Below are positions 20,080-28,609 of a stretch of DNA of 64,000 nucleotides, piece by piece (position 1 is the first letter of the stretch; each line of letters opens with the position of its first letter). A program made the translations under genes and the position numbers. The notes under the pieces are model-generated. The model did no database searches. It saw nothing but the letters and a program-made list of their open reading frames with translations, and was not told the DNA's origin. Origin of the DNA: Sneathiella chungangensis (lineage in GTDB: Bacteria > Pseudomonadota > Alphaproteobacteria > Sneathiellales > Sneathiellaceae); NCBI RefSeq assembly GCF_009882935.1, contig NZ_WTVA01000001.1:124001-188000 (forward strand), in the 5' to 3' direction.

Positions 20080-20339
20080 CTAAAATTTTAGATATCCCGA
20101 GATGTCGCGAAATATGGCGGTTTCATGACAAATCGGCGTCAGTATGGTTAACGAAAAATTACCGACGGGTTGCACAAAAGCAACTACGCGATCCGCCGGC
20201 GGCCAGAATCATCAGAATCGGACGCATCGCAAAGGCCGCCGGGATATGCCCGGGCGGTGAAAGTTAGACTGGACGAATGGCCCCCACAATGCCATATTCC
20301 GGGCAAATAATTGTGTTTCTACTCAGCGAGAAGATTGAC

Positions 20340-20702
20340 ATGGCGACGATTGGCACACGGCTTTTTACATGGTGGCGCGGCGAGCAGGTCGGCGAGGACC
20401 AGTTCGGCAACCGTTATTACCGGGAAAAAGGCAAGCCGACCGGCCCGGTCGGGCGCGAGCGCCGCTGGGTCATCTATAAGGGGCGTCCGGAAGCCTCGAA
20501 GGTGCCGCCGGCCTGGCATATCTGGCTGCATTACACGACGGACGAACTGCCCAAGCAGCAGGACCTCCCGACGGCCGCCTGGCAGGAGGAGCATCTGCCG
20601 AACCTGACCGGCACGGACTTCGCCTATCATCCCGGCGGCTCCATCGTGAAGGGCGGCAAGCGGCAAAAAGGCACCGGCGATTACGAGGCCTGGCGTCCCT
20701 GA
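20340..20702 (+). CDS. NADH:ubiquinone oxidoreductase accessory subunit, NDUFA12 family
   Basis: The 120-aa protein belongs to the 17.2-kDa/B17.2 subunit family, found in mitochondrial complex I and in alphaproteobacteria. Recognisable segments are RLFTWWRGEQVGEDQFGNRYY, RRWVIYKGRPEASKVPPAWHIWLH and the C-terminal GTGDYEAWRP. It should sit on the peripheral arm of complex I or help its assembly. ATG 20340 is chosen because the conserved MATIGTRLFTWWRG begins there; an upstream in-frame start at 20277 would add an unrelated 21-residue leader. It is followed by mlaD and DUF2155, a conserved alphaproteobacterial order. Confidence 0.93.
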   Translation: MATIGTRLFTWWRGEQVGEDQFGNRYYREKGKPTGPVGRERRWVIYKGRPEASKVPPAWHIWLHYTTDELPKQQDLPTAAWQEEHLPNLTGTDFAYHPGGSIVKGGKRQKGTGDYEAWRP

Positions 20703-20753
20703 TAGCGTAACCAATTCCCCGTCCGGTCACGGACGGAGGCGGAGGAGGATTAA

Positions 20754-21212
20754 ATGAGCAGTAATATCGTTGAAACCGTCATCGGCGCCGTCGTCCTGGC
20801 GTTCGCCACCATCTTCCTGGTGTTCGCCTATCGCACGGCCGACGTCAATACGGGAAGCGGCGGGATCCAGCTTACCGCCTCCTTCGACAATGTGGACGGG
20901 CTCAGCGTCGGCAGCGACGTCCGGATGAGCGGAATCAAGGTCGGCGCCGTCACCTCGCAGACGCTCGATCCCAAGACCTACCGCGCGGTCCTCCGGATCA
21001 GCCTGGAAGAGGATATCAAACTGCCCGAAGACAGCTCCGCCAAGATCACCTCGAGCAGCCTGCTCGGCAACAACTATCTTCAGCTCACGCCGGGCGGGTC
21101 GGAAGACATGCTAAAGGACGGTGGCACCATTTCCTATACGCAAGGGGCCGTCAATATCCAGGACCTGATCGCCCAGGCCATCTTCAGCAGCGGCGGCGGT
21201 TCGAAGAAATAG
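20754..21212 (+). CDS. mlaD: MlaD-type outer membrane lipid asymmetry protein (MCE domain)
   Basis: MlaD is the inner-membrane-anchored MCE component of the Mla phospholipid transport system. The 152-aa protein has a single N-terminal transmembrane helix (ETVIGAVVLAFATIFLVFAY, about residues 6-25) and one MCE domain (LTASFDNVDGLSVGSDVRMSGIKVG, then ITSSSLLGNNYLQLTPGG). GGAGGAGG lies just upstream of the ATG. The gene is separated from mlaE/mlaF; a protein with an MlaC-like domain is encoded 31 kb away at 52747. MCE proteins usually act as hexameric rings. Confidence 0.93.
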   Translation: MSSNIVETVIGAVVLAFATIFLVFAYRTADVNTGSGGIQLTASFDNVDGLSVGSDVRMSGIKVGAVTSQTLDPKTYRAVLRISLEEDIKLPEDSSAKITSSSLLGNNYLQLTPGGSEDMLKDGGTISYTQGAVNIQDLIAQAIFSSGGGSKK

Positions 21213-21227
21213 CGGGCCGGGATCATT

Positions 21228-21668
21228 TTGTCATTACTCCGCCATTCTGCCCGGAATTTATTCCTGACCGCCCTTGCGGCCCTCTCGGGGCTTGCCGCCG
21301 TGCCGCTGATGTCGGTGGCGCCGGCCGCCGCGGAACCGCTGGAGGGGGATATCGTCGTCCTCCGCGCGCTCGACAAGGTGACGGCGCGGACCAAGGATCT
21401 GTTCGTGCCGATCGACGAGACGGCGATCTTCGGCTCCATCGCGATCCGGCCGCGCAAATGCCTCAAGCGCCCGCCGGAGGAAACGCCCGAAACCTCCGCC
21501 TTTCTTGAGATTAGCGAGATTCACCAGGGGGCCGACAACCTGACCCTGTTCACCGGCTGGATGTTCGCCTCAAGCCCGGCGATCAACGCGCTCGAGCATC
21601 CGGTCTATGACGTCTGGGTGATCGACTGCAGAATCTCCGAACCGGTCAAACCCGCCGGCAAGGAATAG
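21228..21668 (+). CDS. DUF2155 domain-containing exported protein
   Basis: The 146-aa product starts at TTG 21228, with GGGA five bases upstream. It has a signal peptide (ARNLFLTALAALSGLAAVPL) with cleavage near APAAA-EP. The mature domain (VVLRALDKVTARTKDLFVPI, FGSIAIRPRKCLKRPPEETPET, LFTGWMFASSPAINALEHPVYDVWVIDC) is DUF2155, an alphaproteobacterial periplasmic family of unknown function often found with NDUFA12. It is 15 nt downstream of mlaD. Its last 64 bases overlap the end of aat on the opposite strand. Confidence 0.9.
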   Translation: MSLLRHSARNLFLTALAALSGLAAVPLMSVAPAAAEPLEGDIVVLRALDKVTARTKDLFVPIDETAIFGSIAIRPRKCLKRPPEETPETSAFLEISEIHQGADNLTLFTGWMFASSPAINALEHPVYDVWVIDCRISEPVKPAGKE

Positions 21669-22255
21669 AAATTCCCCTCGCTTTGCAGCGCATTCTTCAG
21701 GCGGACGAGATATTCTGCGCGGCTGATCTCGCGTGCGCCGAAGGTCGCCAGATGCGGGGTGATGAACTGCGCGTCAAGCAGCGTGTAACCGCCATGGATC
21801 AGCCGCGCGACCAGATAGACGAGGGCGATCTTGCTGGCGTCGGTGACGCGGGTGAACATGCTCTCGCCGCAGAACACGCTCTCGAAGGCGACGCCGTATA
21901 GGCCGCCGACAAGCTCGCCATCCTTCCAGCATTCGACGCTATGGGCGAAGCCCCGGTCATGCAGCTCGCCATAAAGCTCAAGGATGGTGTCATTGATCCA
22001 GGTGCCGTTATCCTCGCCCCGCGGCGCGGCGCATTCGCGCATGACGCGGCGAAAGGCCGTGTTCACCGTCACCTCGAAGGGCATCCGGCGGATGGTTTTC
22101 GCAAGCCGCTTCGGCACATGAAAGTCATCGAGCGGGAAAATGCCGCGCCGCTCCGGCTCGACCCAGAAAAGCTCGTCATCCTCCGCGCTGTCCGCCATCG
22201 GAAAAATGCCCATGCGGTAGGCGGCGAGGATCGTATCGGCGGTCAGGGAGGTCAT
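21605..22255 (-). CDS. aat: Leucyl/phenylalanyl-tRNA--protein transferase
   Basis: Aat adds Leu or Phe from charged tRNA to N-terminal Arg or Lys of proteins, marking them for ClpS/ClpAP degradation (N-degron pathway). The 216-aa protein has the expected opening (AAYRMGIFPMADS, FWVEPERRGIFPLDDFHVPKRL), SVECWKDGELVGGLYGVAFESVFCGESMF and the LLDAQFITPHLATFGA region. It ends LPAGLTGSEILQSITQTS, a plausible native C-terminus, so the 64-bp convergent overlap with the DUF2155 gene appears real. It follows accC by 6 nt. Confidence 0.96.
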   Translation of the reverse strand: MTSLTADTILAAYRMGIFPMADSAEDDELFWVEPERRGIFPLDDFHVPKRLAKTIRRMPFEVTVNTAFRRVMRECAAPRGEDNGTWINDTILELYGELHDRGFAHSVECWKDGELVGGLYGVAFESVFCGESMFTRVTDASKIALVYLVARLIHGGYTLLDAQFITPHLATFGAREISRAEYLVRLKNALQSEGNFYSLPAGLTGSEILQSITQTS

Positions 22256-22261
22256 GGCAGC

Positions 22262-23602
22262 CTAGCGCGAGGCGATGAATTTCTCCAGCCAGTGGATATC
22301 ATACTTGCCGCGGATAAAGTCCGGGTCATGGATGATTTCCTGATGCAGCGGCAGCGTCGTCTTGATCCCGGTCACGACGAATTCCTCGAGCGCGCGGTTG
22401 AGCCGGAGCAGGCATTCCTCCCGGCTTCCCGCATGGATGATCAGCTTGGCGATCAGGCTGTCGTAATAGGGCGGGATGTTGTAACCGGTATAGAGCGCGC
22501 TGTCGACGCGAACGCCAAGGCCGCCGGGCGCATGGAACTCGTTGATCGGTCCCGGGCTCGCGGCGAATGTTTTCGGGTCTTCCGCCGTCACACGGCATTC
22601 GATGGCATGACCGGAGAAGCGGATATCCTCCTGCTTCAGTTTCAGCGGATGGCCCGCCGCGACATTGATCTGCGCCTGGACGAGATCGAGGCCGGTGATC
22701 ATTTCGGTCACCGGATGCTCGACCTGCAGGCGCGTGTTCATCTCGATGAAATAAAATTCGTCATTCTCGAACAGGAATTCGATGGTGCCGACGCCCTCAT
22801 ATTTCATGTCGCGGATGGCGTCGGAGACTGTCTTGCCGATGCGGTTGCGCAGCTTGTCATTGATCGCGGGCGAGGGGCTCTCCTCGAGCGCCTTCTGGTG
22901 CCGCCGCTGCAGCGAGCAGTCGCGCTCGCCAAGATGCACCACATTGCCCTTGCCGTCGGCGAGGATCTGGATTTCGATATGGCGCGGGCCGCTGAGATAT
23001 TTCTCCATATAGACGGCATCGTTGCCGAAGGCGAGATTGGCCTCGGAGCGGGCGGAAGAGAAAGCCTCCGACAGTGCGTCCTTATCCACCGCCACCTTCA
23101 TGCCGCGCCCGCCACCGCCGGCAGAGGCCTTGATGATCACGGGATAGCCCATTTTCTCGGCTTCGCGTTCCGCATCGGCAAGGGTCTCGACCTCGCCCTC
23201 CGATCCCGGCACGCAAGGAACGCCGAGCTTGCGCATGGTCTCCTTGGCGGTGATCTTGTCGCCCATCATGCGGATATGATCCGCCGACGGGCCGATAAAC
23301 TTGATGCCATGCGCGGTGACGATATCGACGAATTTCGCATTCTCCGACAGGAAGCCGTAGCCGGGATGAATGGCATCGGCGTTGGTCACTTCCGCCGCCG
23401 CAATGATGGAGGGGATATTGAGATAGCTCTGGGCCGAACTCGGCGGACCGATACAGACGCTCTCGTCGGCGAGGCGCACATGCATGGCATCTGCATCGGC
23501 GGAGGAATGGACGGCAACCGTCTTGATGCCCATCTCGCGGCAGGCGCGATGGATACGGAGCGCGATTTCACCGCGGTTGGCAATCAGGATTTTTTCAAAC
23601 AT
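22262..23602 (-). CDS. accC: Acetyl-CoA carboxylase, biotin carboxylase subunit
   Basis: AccC carboxylates the biotin carried by AccB using ATP and bicarbonate, the first half-reaction of malonyl-CoA synthesis. The 446-aa length is normal. It begins [23 protein letters not shown] and contains the ATP-grasp glycine-rich loop ([14 protein letters not shown]), [17 protein letters not shown], and [16 protein letters not shown] with catalytic residues. It is downstream of accB by 15 nt in an aroQ-accB-accC-aat group. Confidence 0.98.
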   Translation of the reverse strand: MFEKILIANRGEIALRIHRACREMGIKTVAVHSSADADAMHVRLADESVCIGPPSSAQSYLNIPSIIAAAEVTNADAIHPGYGFLSENAKFVDIVTAHGIKFIGPSADHIRMMGDKITAKETMRKLGVPCVPGSEGEVETLADAEREAEKMGYPVIIKASAGGGGRGMKVAVDKDALSEAFSSARSEANLAFGNDAVYMEKYLSGPRHIEIQILADGKGNVVHLGERDCSLQRRHQKALEESPSPAINDKLRNRIGKTVSDAIRDMKYEGVGTIEFLFENDEFYFIEMNTRLQVEHPVTEMITGLDLVQAQINVAAGHPLKLKQEDIRFSGHAIECRVTAEDPKTFAASPGPINEFHAPGGLGVRVDSALYTGYNIPPYYDSLIAKLIIHAGSREECLLRLNRALEEFVVTGIKTTLPLHQEIIHDPDFIRGKYDIHWLEKFIASR

Positions 23603-23617
23603 CGGACTATTTATCGC

Positions 23618-24073
23618 TTATTCAATAATGGCAAGCGGTTGACCGTATTCCACCGGCTCTTCGTTGTCGACCAGGATCTCGACGACCTTGCCGGCCTTCG
23701 GGGCGGCGATCGGGTTCATGGTCTTCATCGCCTCGACGATCAGCAGCGTCTGCCCCTGACTCACCGTGTCGCCCGGCCGCACGAAGGGCGCGGACCCCGG
23801 TTCCGGCGAGAGATAGACCGTGCCGACCATCGGCGACTTCACGGCGCCCGGATGGCTGCCCGCGTCGGGGGCGGCCGGGGCGGCGACCGGTGCCGCGGCG
23901 GCGGCAGGCATGACCGCCTGGACCGTCTCGGTTACGACGGGCGAGGCGGAGGAGCCGCGCGAGACGCGCAGACGGTGATCACCATTTTCGATCTCGATCT
24001 CGCCAAGGCCGGTTTCGTTCATGATCTCGGCAAGCTCGCGGATCGCCTTTTTGTCGATATTGAGTTTATTCAT
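23618..24073 (-). CDS. accB: Biotin carboxyl carrier protein of acetyl-CoA carboxylase
   Basis: AccB carries the biotin that shuttles CO2 from AccC to the carboxyltransferase. The 151-aa protein has an N-terminal alpha region (IRELAEIMNETGLGEIEIENGDHRLRV), an Ala/Pro-rich linker (residues about 60-75), and a C-terminal biotinyl domain with VEAMKTMNPI; the Lys is the biotinylation site. The family usually has AMKM, here AMKT. ATG 24073 is preferred over an in-frame TTG three codons upstream. Confidence 0.96.
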   Translation of the reverse strand: MNKLNIDKKAIRELAEIMNETGLGEIEIENGDHRLRVSRGSSASPVVTETVQAVMPAAAAAPVAAPAAPDAGSHPGAVKSPMVGTVYLSPEPGSAPFVRPGDTVSQGQTLLIVEAMKTMNPIAAPKAGKVVEILVDNEEPVEYGQPLAIIE

Positions 24074-24094
24074 AATGTCCAAGTCTCGGTTACT

Positions 24095-24532
24095 CTATTT
24101 GATAATGTCGGCAAGCGCATCGAGGGCTAGCACATAGCCTTTTGCCCCAAATCCGCAGATAACGCCAGCGGCAACCGGCGAAATATAGCTGTGATGGCGG
24201 AATTCTTCACGCGAAAAGACGTTGGAGAGATGCACCTCGATCACCGGCAGGCCGGAGGCCTTGATCGCATCATGGATCGCGACGGAGGTATGGGTATAGG
24301 CCGCGGCGTTCAGAATGACGCCGTGATGACGTCCGGCGGCGCCCTGGATGGCATCGACCAGTTCGCCCTCGCTGTTGCTCTGGTAAAACTCGATCTCGAG
24401 GCCGATCTCGCCGCCATGGGCGCGGGTCAGCGCCTCGATATCCGTGAGTGTCGTGGATCCGTAAATCTCCGGCTCGCGCTTGCCGAGCAGGTTCAAGTTC
24501 GGACCGTTGATGACTAAGACTGATTTCCCCAT
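24095..24532 (-). CDS. aroQ: Type II 3-dehydroquinate dehydratase
   Basis: AroQ dehydrates 3-dehydroquinate to 3-dehydroshikimate in the shikimate pathway. The 145-aa protein starts [25 protein letters not shown], the hallmark of type II enzymes with the catalytic Tyr in the lid loop. [17 protein letters not shown] and [17 protein letters not shown] follow, with the active-site Asn and His. ATG 24532 has GGAG upstream and gives the conserved start; a further-upstream frame extension is not supported. It heads the aroQ-accB-accC-aat group. Confidence 0.96.
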   Translation of the reverse strand: MGKSVLVINGPNLNLLGKREPEIYGSTTLTDIEALTRAHGGEIGLEIEFYQSNSEGELVDAIQGAAGRHHGVILNAAAYTHTSVAIHDAIKASGLPVIEVHLSNVFSREEFRHHSYISPVAAGVICGFGAKGYVLALDALADIIK

Positions 24533-24762
24533 GGGCACTCCAACTACTCTCCCCACGGCCCGCAGCACCCCCGCCACCGGCCAGACCGCCCCCTTATACA
24601 GAAGTATGACAGGAGTTTAAAGCAATCGTGAAAATTAGTCGATGAATGTGTTTTCTGCCGTCGTCTGACGCTCTTTTTTTAACGCCTCGCGCAGGATTGA
24701 TTTCGCGGATAGACGCCTTATCCTTATAGTATCGGATTGTGCGGTGCGGTATAAGGGGTGGT

Positions 24763-25518
24763 ATGAAGGCGGCGAAACGGGGTATTCTCATAATTTTCTG
24801 CGCGGTGGTGCTGTTCGGCCTGCCGCAGATGCTGTCGGTGGCGTTCGGCAATGCCGCCGAGGGGCGGCACTGGTCATCAGCGCGGCGGGATGCGAGCGGA
24901 CTGTCGCCCGCGCCCGAGACCCATCCGGAGGCTATTATCCAGGTGTTCGGCGCGCGGACCTGGGGCTGGCGCGGCAATTTCGCGATCCATACATGGATTT
25001 CCATGAAACGCGAGGGCGCGGCGGCTTACGAGCGCTTTGAGGTGATCGGCTGGCGCGCGCGGAACGGCGGCAATGCGCTGGTGCAAAGCCGCGGCCGGCC
25101 CGATAATCACTGGTTCGGCAATACGCCGGAGATCCTCGCCGAGGTGACGGGCGCGGAGGCCGAGGCGCTGATCACCCGCATCGAAACGGTGATCACCGAG
25201 TATCCGCATAAATATGAATACCGCGTCTGGCCGGGGCCCAATTCCAACAGCTTCATCGCCCATATCGGCCGCGAGGTGCCGGAACTGGAGCTCGACCTGC
25301 CGCCCACCGCCATCGGCAAGGATTTCATCACCGGCGGCATGCCCGTCGGCAACGCGGTGAGCGGGCAGGGGGTGCAGTTTTCAATCCTCGGGCTGGGCGG
25401 CTTCGCCCTGAGCCCGGTCGAGGGGGTCGAGGTCCATCTTCTCGGCCTCACCCTCGGCTTTGATATCGATGATTTCGCGTTGAAACTTCCGGGATTCGGC
25501 CGGCTGGAGCCTTTCTAG
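24763..25518 (+). CDS. DUF3750 domain-containing protein
   Basis: The 251-aa protein has an N-terminal hydrophobic segment (ILIIFCAVVLFGLPQML) that can be a signal anchor. The body (AIIQVFGARTWGWRGNFAIHTWISMK, YERFEVIGW, YRVWPGPNSNSFIAHI) matches the DUF3750 pattern as I recall it; no reaction is known for the family. It ends in a Gly/Leu-rich segment. ATG 24763 follows AAGGGG closely and is preferred over GTG 24739. It is divergent from aroQ and convergent with the MarR gene. Confidence 0.82.
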   Translation: MKAAKRGILIIFCAVVLFGLPQMLSVAFGNAAEGRHWSSARRDASGLSPAPETHPEAIIQVFGARTWGWRGNFAIHTWISMKREGAAAYERFEVIGWRARNGGNALVQSRGRPDNHWFGNTPEILAEVTGAEAEALITRIETVITEYPHKYEYRVWPGPNSNSFIAHIGREVPELELDLPPTAIGKDFITGGMPVGNAVSGQGVQFSILGLGGFALSPVEGVEVHLLGLTLGFDIDDFALKLPGFGRLEPF

Positions 25519-25531
25519 ACGGAAAAGCGGC

Positions 25532-25984
25532 TTATTTCCGGGCCTCCGCCGCCGCATCGAGGCGGTTGAGGAAATGATCGAGCTGCTCGACCTCCTCCGG
25601 CGTAAAACCGGCAAGCAGGTCATCCTCGTATTTCTGTGCGAGCGGGGTGATGTCCGCGAGAACGGCCTTTCCCTTGGCGGTGAGATAGAGCGCAGCGGAG
25701 CGGCGGTCATCCTTGAGCGTGCGTTTTTCCAGCCGGCCCGCCTTGTGTAGCTTCTCGACCGCGCGGCTGATGCTGACCTTGTCGAGGGACGCAAGCGGGC
25801 CGATTTCCCGCGCCGTCAGGCCCGGTTCCGAGCCGAGGATCGCGACGATCCGCCATTCATGGATCGTCAGATCGAATAGCGCCGAATATTTCCCCGCGAG
25901 GCTGCGGCTGATGACGCCCGAGAGCTTGGTGAGCCGATAGGGCAGGAACCTCGGCAGGTGGAGATTTCTTTGTACGTCATTCAT
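25532..25984 (-). CDS. MarR family transcriptional regulator
   Basis: The protein (150 aa from ATG 25984) is a winged-helix MarR repressor: a dimerisation helix (YRLTKLSGVISRSLAGKY), the HTH (TAREIGPLASLDKVSISRAVEKL) and the wing with LEKRTLKDDRRSAALYLT. It is divergent from the 4-hydroxyphenylpyruvate dioxygenase gene and probably controls it; the effector could be an aromatic acid, which is an inference from context. ATG 25984 has AAGG eight bases upstream; an in-frame ATG at 26020 would add 12 residues and has no clear ribosome-binding site. Confidence 0.9.
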   Translation of the reverse strand: MNDVQRNLHLPRFLPYRLTKLSGVISRSLAGKYSALFDLTIHEWRIVAILGSEPGLTAREIGPLASLDKVSISRAVEKLHKAGRLEKRTLKDDRRSAALYLTAKGKAVLADITPLAQKYEDDLLAGFTPEEVEQLDHFLNRLDAAAEARK

Positions 25985-26032
25985 CGAAACGGCCTTGACT
26001 TTGTTCAGAACCCGTTCCATTTTACGGATTAA

Positions 26033-26048
26033 AGTTACAAATGAAACT
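26033..26048. promoter_or_regulatory. Likely MarR operator between the marR gene and hpd
   Basis: AGTTACAAATGAAACT is an imperfect 16-bp palindrome (12 of 16 positions symmetric, pattern AGTTnCAnnnTGnAACT). It lies between the divergent marR and hpd genes. Size and placement fit a MarR-family operator. Confidence 0.5.
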
Positions 26049-26071
26049 ACTTTTTTACGGGAGTAAGCGAC

Positions 26072-27130
26072 ATGGCTGACTTATGGGACAATCCGATGGA
26101 GACGGACGGCTTCGAATTTGTCGAATATGCCGCGCCGGACCCGGAGGCCTTGGGGAAACTCTTTATCTCGATGGGATTTCGGCCGGTGGCCCGGCATCGC
26201 TCCAAGGATGTGACGCTCTACCGGCAGGGGGATGTCAATTTCATCGTCAATGCGGAACCCAACAGCTTCGCCCAGTCCTTTGCCCGCATTCATGGGCCCT
26301 GCGCCTGTGCCATGGCGTTCCGGGTGAAAAACGCCGCCAAGGCGATCAAGCGGGCGGAGGAACTTGGCGCCTGGGTCGTCGCGTCCGACGCTGGGCCGAT
26401 GGAGCTCAATATCCCCGCCATCAAGGGGATCGGCGATTCCCTGATCTATCTCGTCGACCGCTATGGCGACAAGGGCTCCATCTATGATGTCGATTTCCTG
26501 CCCATCGAGGGGGAGGAGCGGCATCCGGACGGCACCGGCCTCACCTATATCGACCATCTGACCCATAATGTGCATCGCGGGCGCATGGCGGAATGGTCGG
26601 AATTTTACGAGCGCCTGTTCAATTTCCGGGAAATCCGCTATTTCGATATCGAGGGCAAGCTGACCGGGCTGAAGAGCAAGGCGATGACCAGCCCCTGCGG
26701 CAAGATCCGCATCCCGATCAATGAAAGTTCCGACGAAAAGTCGCAGATCCAGGAATATCTCAATGCCTATCATGGCGAGGGGATCCAGCATATCGCCCTC
26801 GGCACCAATGATATCTACACGACCGTCGCCGAGATGAAGACGGCCGGGACGCTGTTCCAGGGCACGCCGGACACCTATTATGAGCAGGTGGATGCGCGCG
26901 TGAAGGACCATGGGGAGGATCTGGCGCGGCTGAAAGAGCTGCAAATCCTCGTCGACGGCGCGCCGACGGAGGGGCAGGGGCTGCTGCTGCAGATTTTCAC
27001 CCAGAATGTCATCGGCCCGATCTTTTTCGAGATCATTCAGCGCAAGGGCAATGAGGGCTTCGGCGAGGGCAATTTCCAGGCCCTTTTCGAATCGATTGAG
27101 CTTGACCAGATCCGCCGCGGCGTGATCTGA
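26072..27130 (+). CDS. hpd: 4-hydroxyphenylpyruvate dioxygenase
   Basis: HPPD converts 4-hydroxyphenylpyruvate to homogentisate in tyrosine breakdown. The 352-aa protein has two VOC domains; the C-terminal one carries the Fe(II) ligands His162 (YIDHLTHNV), His240 (GIQHIAL) and Glu320 (PIFFEIIQRKG). The end FGEGNFQALFESIELDQIRRG is typical and closes the active site. The downstream enzymes of the homogentisate pathway (hmgA, fahA) are not in this window. The gene is preceded by GGGAG and is divergent from a MarR regulator. Confidence 0.96.
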   Translation: MADLWDNPMETDGFEFVEYAAPDPEALGKLFISMGFRPVARHRSKDVTLYRQGDVNFIVNAEPNSFAQSFARIHGPCACAMAFRVKNAAKAIKRAEELGAWVVASDAGPMELNIPAIKGIGDSLIYLVDRYGDKGSIYDVDFLPIEGEERHPDGTGLTYIDHLTHNVHRGRMAEWSEFYERLFNFREIRYFDIEGKLTGLKSKAMTSPCGKIRIPINESSDEKSQIQEYLNAYHGEGIQHIALGTNDIYTTVAEMKTAGTLFQGTPDTYYEQVDARVKDHGEDLARLKELQILVDGAPTEGQGLLLQIFTQNVIGPIFFEIIQRKGNEGFGEGNFQALFESIELDQIRRGVI

Positions 27131-27142
27131 GGGGCGAAAACC

Positions 27143-27928
27143 CTAGCTCTCGCTGCCAGCGGCTGGCGCCGGTTTCTCCCGGGCGGCCGCGACGAACTTG
27201 AGCATATCCGTATGGGAAATCGCGCCCGGCACGAATTCATCGCCGATGACGAAGGCGGGCGTTCCCTGGATATCCAGTATTTTTGCAAGCCTGTAGTTCT
27301 TCTCGATGACGGCGCGGGTTTCCTCGCTCTCCATGTCGGTCTGCAGTTTCTCTGTATCGATCCCGACATCCGTCGCCATATTGAGGATCCGCTCAAGCGT
27401 GAGGCCGCCTCGAACGCTCATCATCGCGCGATGCAATTCCATGTATTTGTCCTGACCGGCCGCGGCGATGGCCGCCTGCGCCGCCAGCACCGATTCCGGG
27501 CCCAGGACCGGAAACTCCTTTAATACCAGACGGATATTGCCATCTTCCTCAACGGTTTTCATAAGATCGGGAAAGCTCCGCTTGCAATAGCCGCAACGGT
27601 AATCGAAGAATTCGACGATCGTCACATCGCCATCGGGATTACCGGCGACGAAGCTGAAACCGTCATTCCTGAGATCCTCCGAAAGCGCCGCCACCCGCTC
27701 CTTGCGATCCCTCTCCGCCGCCGCATTCTCCTGCTTGGTGAGCTCCGCAAATACCTCGCGCAGGACCTGCGGATTGGCAAGCAGATAAGCGCGGACCCGC
27801 GCGCCGAATTCATCCGCCGTCACCTCCGACTTCGCCATCATATACTGATAGGCGCCGAAACCGATCAGCACGATCAGGGCGCAAAGAGAGAGAATACTGG
27901 CGGTACTGAGCTTTCGCGGTTTGGACAT
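27143..27928 (-). CDS. DsbA family thiol oxidoreductase with N-terminal ScsC/Com1-like extension
   Basis: The 261-aa protein has an N-terminal membrane anchor or signal (ILSLCALIVLIGFGAYQYM). A helical region follows (residues about 38-85, with LLANPQVLREVFAEL, as in ScsC/Com1 proteins that oligomerise), then a thioredoxin-fold domain. The active site is Cys112-Gly-Tyr-Cys115 (DYRCGYCKRSFP), with the cis-proline loop Thr223-Pro224. It probably makes or rearranges disulfides in the periplasm. It is convergent with hpd and divergent from mscL. Confidence 0.9.
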   Translation of the reverse strand: MSKPRKLSTASILSLCALIVLIGFGAYQYMMAKSEVTADEFGARVRAYLLANPQVLREVFAELTKQENAAAERDRKERVAALSEDLRNDGFSFVAGNPDGDVTIVEFFDYRCGYCKRSFPDLMKTVEEDGNIRLVLKEFPVLGPESVLAAQAAIAAAGQDKYMELHRAMMSVRGGLTLERILNMATDVGIDTEKLQTDMESEETRAVIEKNYRLAKILDIQGTPAFVIGDEFVPGAISHTDMLKFVAAAREKPAPAAGSES

Positions 27929-28159
27929 CTGCCTGCTTTCCTTGAATAATTTCGCCGATTATGGGGCATGGCATCGCGAAATCAAATAAACTTTCCTGTG
28001 AACTTTGCTCCGGACGCCTTCGGGCATAGGAAGGGCGCCTGAATAAACAAGATTGTGCAATTTTCAAAGTCTATTATAGTTAATTCAGCGGGGATCAGCG
28101 CAATATCCCGTAAAATAGTAGGAGTAAGCGCATATACTTATTAGAGTTGGGGGTAGTCA

Positions 28160-28579
28160 ATGCTGAAGGAATTTAAAGAATTCGCCATGCGCGGCAATGT
28201 TGTCGACATGGCCGTCGGTATCATTATTGGTGCTGCATTTAGCACTATTGTTAAATCACTGGTCGATGACGTTATCATGCCGCCGATCGGCCTGTTGCTG
28301 GGCGGTGTCGATTTCACCGATTTCTTCATCACGCTTTCCGGCGGAACCTATGCCACCTTGGCCGCGGCGAAAGAGGCGGGGGCCGTCACCCTCAATTACG
28401 GCGCCTTTATCAATACGGTGATCAGCTTCGTAATTGTCGCCTTTGCGGTTTTCCTCCTGATCAAGCAGATCAACCGCCTGACGCCCAAGGAAGAGGAAGC
28501 ACCGAAAGAGCCGCCGGCACCGCCGCGCGAGGAGGTTCTCCTCGAAGAAATCCGCGATCTCCTGAAAAGCCAGAAATAG
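28160..28579 (+). CDS. mscL: Large-conductance mechanosensitive channel
   Basis: MscL opens under high membrane tension and releases solutes during hypo-osmotic shock. The 139-aa protein has the N-terminal amphipathic helix ([25 protein letters not shown]), the gate-lining TM1, a periplasmic loop, TM2 ([18 protein letters not shown]) and a charged C-terminal bundle ([14 protein letters not shown]). GGGGG precedes the ATG at 28160. Confidence 0.97.
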   Translation: MLKEFKEFAMRGNVVDMAVGIIIGAAFSTIVKSLVDDVIMPPIGLLLGGVDFTDFFITLSGGTYATLAAAKEAGAVTLNYGAFINTVISFVIVAFAVFLLIKQINRLTPKEEEAPKEPPAPPREEVLLEEIRDLLKSQK

Positions 28580-28609
28580 GCTGGAAGCTCCCGAAATACG
28601 CCGTCCGGA

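Larger units (their letters stand above)
19882..20339. other. 458-bp intergenic region between nrdJ and the NDUFA12 gene
   Basis: No convincing gene is present. The region holds the nrdJ promoter side with three palindromes (19988-20003, 20064-20079, 20080-20091) and, further right, the presumed promoter of the plus-strand NDUFA12-mlaD-DUF2155 genes. I looked for a cobalamin riboswitch, since NrdJ needs B12, and did not recognise a B12 box. Confidence 0.6.

Noticed and set aside
19882-20339. Cobalamin riboswitch ahead of nrdJ
   Set aside because: No B12-box-like segment or recognisable riboswitch core could be found; NrdR-type palindromes explain the structure better.
21941-24130. 729-codon plus-strand open frame opposite accC/accB/aat
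   Set aside because: It is antisense to accC, accB and aat, whose products are unmistakable. The frame stays open because of third-position GC bias.
24594-25004. 136-codon minus-strand frame upstream of aroQ
   Set aside because: It is antisense to the signal region of the DUF3750 gene, and its product has no recognisable features.
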